DNA from: Bacillus sp. NEB1478
Lineage (GTDB): Bacteria; Bacillota; Bacilli; Bacillales; Fictibacillaceae
Length of the DNA stretch: 64,000 bases
Direction: 5' to 3'
Assembly (NCBI RefSeq): GCF_031582965.1
Contig: NZ_CP134049.1
Coordinates: 2,728,001 to 2,792,000 of the forward strand
Positions within the stretch are counted from its first letter, which is position 1. Every line of letters starts with the position of its first letter. The notes below the pieces were generated by a model. It was not told the origin of the DNA and searched no databases. It saw only the letters and a list, made by a program, of their open reading frames with translations. Position numbers and translations under genes: made by a program. Positions 61,591 through 64,000 of the stretch are shown in pieces.

Positions 61591-62685
61591 ATGATTAAGG
61601 GATTAAAAGGTATTGTGGCAACGGAAACCTCCATCAGCCATATTGATGGAGATCAAGGACAACTCATTTACAGAGGCTATGAGATCAACGATTTGACGAA
61701 TAAATACTCTTTTGAAGAAGTAGCTTATCTATTATGGTACGGAAAGCTTCCGAACGAGGAAGAATTAAAAGCTTTGAAAGAAGAATTGCAGGCAAACCGT
61801 TCACTCGAATTCCGTATGATCGATATTTTAAACAGCCTTCCCACTGACATGGATATGATGAGTGTACTAAGAACCGTTATTTCTTCTCTTGGAACGAAAG
61901 ATTATGCTTGGAAACCAACAATCTCTCAAGCTATCAAACTGACAGCTATTATACCAACAATTATCGCCTACCGAAAAAGAGCGTTAGATGGTGTAGATTT
62001 TATCCCTCCTCATGATAAGTTAGATCATGTTGCGAATTACTTGTACATGCTGAATGGAACCGTTCCACAAAAAGCGCACGTTACTTCGCTCGAAAGCTAT
62101 ATGATATTGACCCTCGAACATGGGATGAACGCTTCTACTTTTTCAGCAAGGGTTACAGCTTCCACTGAATCTGATCTAGTGTCCGCTATCACTTCTGCGG
62201 TTGGTACGATGAAAGGACCGCTTCACGGCGGCGCTCCATCTGGAGTGATCGATCTTTTAAATGAAGTCTCGTTTGTCGGTGATGCAGAAAAAGTGATCCG
62301 CAATAAATTAAACAATAAAGAAAAACTGATGGGCTTTGGACACCGTGTTTATAAGACACACGACCCTCGCAGTATTGCTTTGAAAGAAACACTATTAAAC
62401 TTAGTCGGACAGGATAAATGGCTTGACTTAGCAATCGATGTGGAAAAAATTGCTGTAGCGTTATTGGAAGAATACAAGCCTGGCAGATCGTTATATACGA
62501 ATGTCGAGTTCTACGCAGCGGCAATTATGAAATCTATTAATCTTGATGCTTCCCTTTTCACCCCGACTTTTTCAGCGAGCAGAATCGTCGGCTGGACAGC
62601 ACACGTAATTGAACAATCAGAAGACAACACCATTTACAGGCCACAATCTGCCTATGTGGGGAAAATGGTTAACGGTACAGTATAG
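61591..62685 (+). CDS. citA: citrate synthase, CitA type
   Basis: A 364-residue protein with AAGGAAGGAG upstream. Active-site blocks: LEHGMNASTFSAR near 175-187 with His, MKGPLHGGAPSG near 207-218 and GFGHRVYKTHDPR near 248-260. The third catalytic position reads NVEFYAA instead of NVDFY, a Glu-for-Asp feature I recall also from Bacillus subtilis CitA. It condenses acetyl-CoA with oxaloacetate (minor isozyme beside CitZ in Bacillus). Divergent from its LysR gene. Confidence 0.9.
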   Translation: MIKGLKGIVATETSISHIDGDQGQLIYRGYEINDLTNKYSFEEVAYLLWYGKLPNEEELKALKEELQANRSLEFRMIDILNSLPTDMDMMSVLRTVISSLGTKDYAWKPTISQAIKLTAIIPTIIAYRKRALDGVDFIPPHDKLDHVANYLYMLNGTVPQKAHVTSLESYMILTLEHGMNASTFSARVTASTESDLVSAITSAVGTMKGPLHGGAPSGVIDLLNEVSFVGDAEKVIRNKLNNKEKLMGFGHRVYKTHDPRSIALKETLLNLVGQDKWLDLAIDVEKIAVALLEEYKPGRSLYTNVEFYAAAIMKSINLDASLFTPTFSASRIVGWTAHVIEQSEDNTIYRPQSAYVGKMVNGTV

Positions 62686-62695
62686 CCAGTGCAAT

Positions 62696-62732
62696 AAAAA
62701 GGCGTACTTCCTAGGTTGGAATGTACGCCTTC
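62696..62732. terminator. terminator between citA and the SRPBCC gene
   Basis: AAGGCGTACTTCC / GGAATGTACGCCTT, A run on the left; strongest for the minus-strand gene. Confidence 0.8.
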
Positions 62733-62751
62733 ATAAATTGTTTAAAAGATC

Positions 62752-63258
62752 TTAATTCATTTTTGATAAATACGCTTCGAACTTATCCCACATTTCTGTA
62801 AAGCCTTGGACCATACCCATATCCAGTACAGTCTTTACTGCCTCTTCTGACGAGAACTGAGCGTGGTTGACAAGTTTCGTTTTACCTTCGTGTTCGATAA
62901 GTGTTAACGTGATTAAAGTGCCTGGCAAATTTTCGTTTATTTTTCCTTCTTCATCTGAGAAATAATCTTCATAGAAGATTCGCTCAGGCTCAACTATCTC
63001 TTTATATAAAGCTAATCCCCAAGACTTCATTTCACCATCAGGAGATTCCATGCAATAGTGCCACGAACCGCCTTCACGAAAGTCCATTTTACTTACAGGA
63101 ATCGTCCAGTATTTAGGACCCCACCATTGTGAGAGATGTTCAGGATCTGACAGTGCTTGAAAAACAAGTTCTCTTGGTGCATCAAAGATTCTAGTAAAGA
63201 TGATGTCAGTACCCTCAACCGTTGTAGTCATTGAATTCTTCACATGATTTTCAGCCAT
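62752..63258 (-). CDS. SRPBCC/AHSA1-family protein
   Basis: A 168-residue protein: FTRIFDAPRELVFQALSDPE then HLSQWWGPKYWT, GGSWHYCMESPDG, and the C-terminal GMVQGFTEMWDKFEAYLSK. AGGAGG precedes the ATG. It follows an ArsR gene and an SRPBCC remnant on the same strand. Likely ligand-binding or stress protein controlled by that ArsR. Ligand unknown. Confidence 0.87.
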   Translation of the reverse strand: MAENHVKNSMTTTVEGTDIIFTRIFDAPRELVFQALSDPEHLSQWWGPKYWTIPVSKMDFREGGSWHYCMESPDGEMKSWGLALYKEIVEPERIFYEDYFSDEEGKINENLPGTLITLTLIEHEGKTKLVNHAQFSSEEAVKTVLDMGMVQGFTEMWDKFEAYLSKMN

Positions 63259-63288
63259 TTTTTAATTCCTCCTAGAAATATAAAAATT

Positions 63289-63477
63289 TCAATCAGCTTT
63301 AGTTTGAAGCTTTATCATTCGTGCCACCAGAAGGTTCATGGTGTACTTTGCTCCCTCCATAGCACCACATTCATTGATTGCCTTTTCAAGTTCGTCCACT
63401 GATTTAAAGACCATTTTCATAGAAAGTTCAGTCTGATTATCTTCATCATCCCATTTGTTTGTGACACATTTCAGCGG
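63289..63477 (-). pseudogene. C-terminal remnant of a second SRPBCC/AHSA1-type gene
   Basis: Directly after the ArsR stop and in the same frame, 62 codons read PLKCVTNKWDDEDNQTELSM then MVFKSVDELEKAINECGAME and GAKYTMNLLVARM, ending at 63289. This matches the last strand and helix of SRPBCC proteins (usual form: VxFxSxEExxxAxxxGMxEGxxxTxxRL). No start codon with a ribosome site exists and the N-terminal two thirds are gone. Inferred deletion of a middle gene in an ArsR-SRPBCC operon, or loss of an ArsR-SRPBCC fusion. Confidence 0.65.
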
Positions 63478-63813
63478 CTACTGGTGGTTATTTTTGTCCA
63501 CTTCCTTTCTTTGGAGATTCTTCAGGTATTCGTCCAAGCGGTCCAATCGTTCGTTCCAGAGATGTCTGTAAGAATCAATCCAGGTGTCTAATTCTTTAAA
63601 TGGTTCTGCTCTTAATTTATAGTAGCGTCGATTGGCGATTGGCTGCACTTCAACGAGCCCGTTTTCACTCAGAACACGAAGATGTTTTGAAACTTGGGGC
63701 TGGTTCAATCCCAGTTTCTCTGTGACTTCCCCTACCGTCATGGGACCATCACGCAGAAGTTCAACTATGTGCAAGCGGTTTGGCTCGGCGAGAGCATTTA
63801 ATATAGTTTTCAT
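63478..63813 (-). CDS. ArsR-family transcriptional regulator
   Basis: 111 residues from the ATG at 63813: ILNALAEPNRLHIVELLRDG, HTH VTEKLGLNQPQVSKHLRVLS and wing PIANRRYYKLR. No metal-binding cysteines. No ribosome site precedes this ATG; a TATATTATAA stretch lies just before it, so the mRNA may be nearly leaderless. A longer frame to 63900 also lacks a site. Controls the downstream SRPBCC gene by inference. Confidence 0.82.
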   Translation of the reverse strand: MKTILNALAEPNRLHIVELLRDGPMTVGEVTEKLGLNQPQVSKHLRVLSENGLVEVQPIANRRYYKLRAEPFKELDTWIDSYRHLWNERLDRLDEYLKNLQRKEVDKNNHQ

Positions 63814-63930
63814 GTTTATAATATACATCACAAGGAATATACGTGTAAAGGAATATTTAAAAATTTCCAGAAAATATTTAAATTTAGTTATAATGTACAT
63901 ATTGTTTTATTATTTCTAAAGGAGATTCCT

Positions 63931-64000
63931 ATGGATTATAAAATCGCATTCTTCGATGTGGATGGAACGATAACACACCACGAGGATGGCAGCATTTCAA
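63931..64000 (+). CDS. Cof-type HAD phosphatase, 3' end outside the window
   Basis: ATG at 63931 behind AAAGGAGA. Twenty-three codons are visible: MDYKIAFFDVDGTITHHEDG. The FFDVDGT motif I with two aspartates marks a HAD phosphatase; the immediate N-terminal position and ITHHEDGSIS are typical of the Cof/YidA group. Substrate unknown. Confidence 0.8.
   Translation, partial: MDYKIAFFDVDGTITHHEDGSIS

Overview
The window is a stretch of chromosome from a low-GC, Gram-positive, spore-former-type bacterium, most likely a member of the Bacillaceae. Supporting this are strong GGAGG-type ribosome sites with many TTG/GTG starts, a divergent citR/citA pair, a T-box leader, RsbR- and YqhQ-type proteins, PaiB- and YdeI-type proteins, and an expansion of DinB/YfiT proteins. 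I cannot name the genus. No rRNA or tRNA gene was seen.

Left end (1-12.6 kb) is a defence island. On the minus strand run a MORC-type GHKL ATPase, a Z1-domain helicase-like ATPase and a DUF4420 PD-(D/E)XK nuclease that leaves the window. These are the non-methylating part of the MORC-linked restriction-modification systems. About 2.7 kb upstream, in the same direction, lies a broken C-terminus of a DNA cytosine-5 methyltransferase, the enzyme such systems normally carry. Between them sit decayed gene fragments and an intact plus-strand PD-(D/E)XK nuclease gene. A separate AIPR abortive-infection gene followed by a small XRE regulator lies at 11.2-12.6 kb. An alpha/beta hydrolase, a Gfo/Idh/MocA oxidoreductase and two small genes are interleaved.

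From 12.9 to 24.3 kb: a YqhQ-like membrane protein; a VanRS-like two-component operon ending in a translationally coupled 45-residue exported or membrane peptide; a GNAT; an operon of small membrane proteins with TTG starts; a secreted SGNH hydrolase; a 14-TM DHA2 drug exporter; another GNAT and a conserved hypothetical.

From 24.6 to 43 kb almost everything is a single minus-strand accessory gene: PaiB, DinB proteins, YdeI, a DoxX-ArsR-SRPBCC operon with two visible operators, isochorismatase, SnoaL-like, AI-2E permease, kinases, pentapeptide-repeat, YciI, DUF2277, SMI1/KNR4 and GNAT. Many are followed by a related imperfect hairpin built around GTGCATTTCT/AGAAATGCAC that works as the terminator, giving a cassette-like layout. 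Several very short genes too small for usual ORF calling are present here, including a 44-residue eight-cysteine protein and a 21-residue ORF with its own promoter and terminator.

From 43.4 to 64 kb: topoisomerase III, hydrolase, a cyclic-phosphate receiver-domain protein, an RsbR-type stressosome protein, VOC, GNATs, two MFS/GNAT neighbours, a RimL-like acetyltransferase behind a T-box whose specifier reads lysine, Nudix, APH kinase, DUF2935, a single-chain DppB-DppC-type permease with an extra C-terminal domain, HAD phosphatases, citR-citA, and an ArsR/SRPBCC pair with a truncated SRPBCC remnant. Three families of short intergenic repeats and several single-base frameshifts are scattered through the window.
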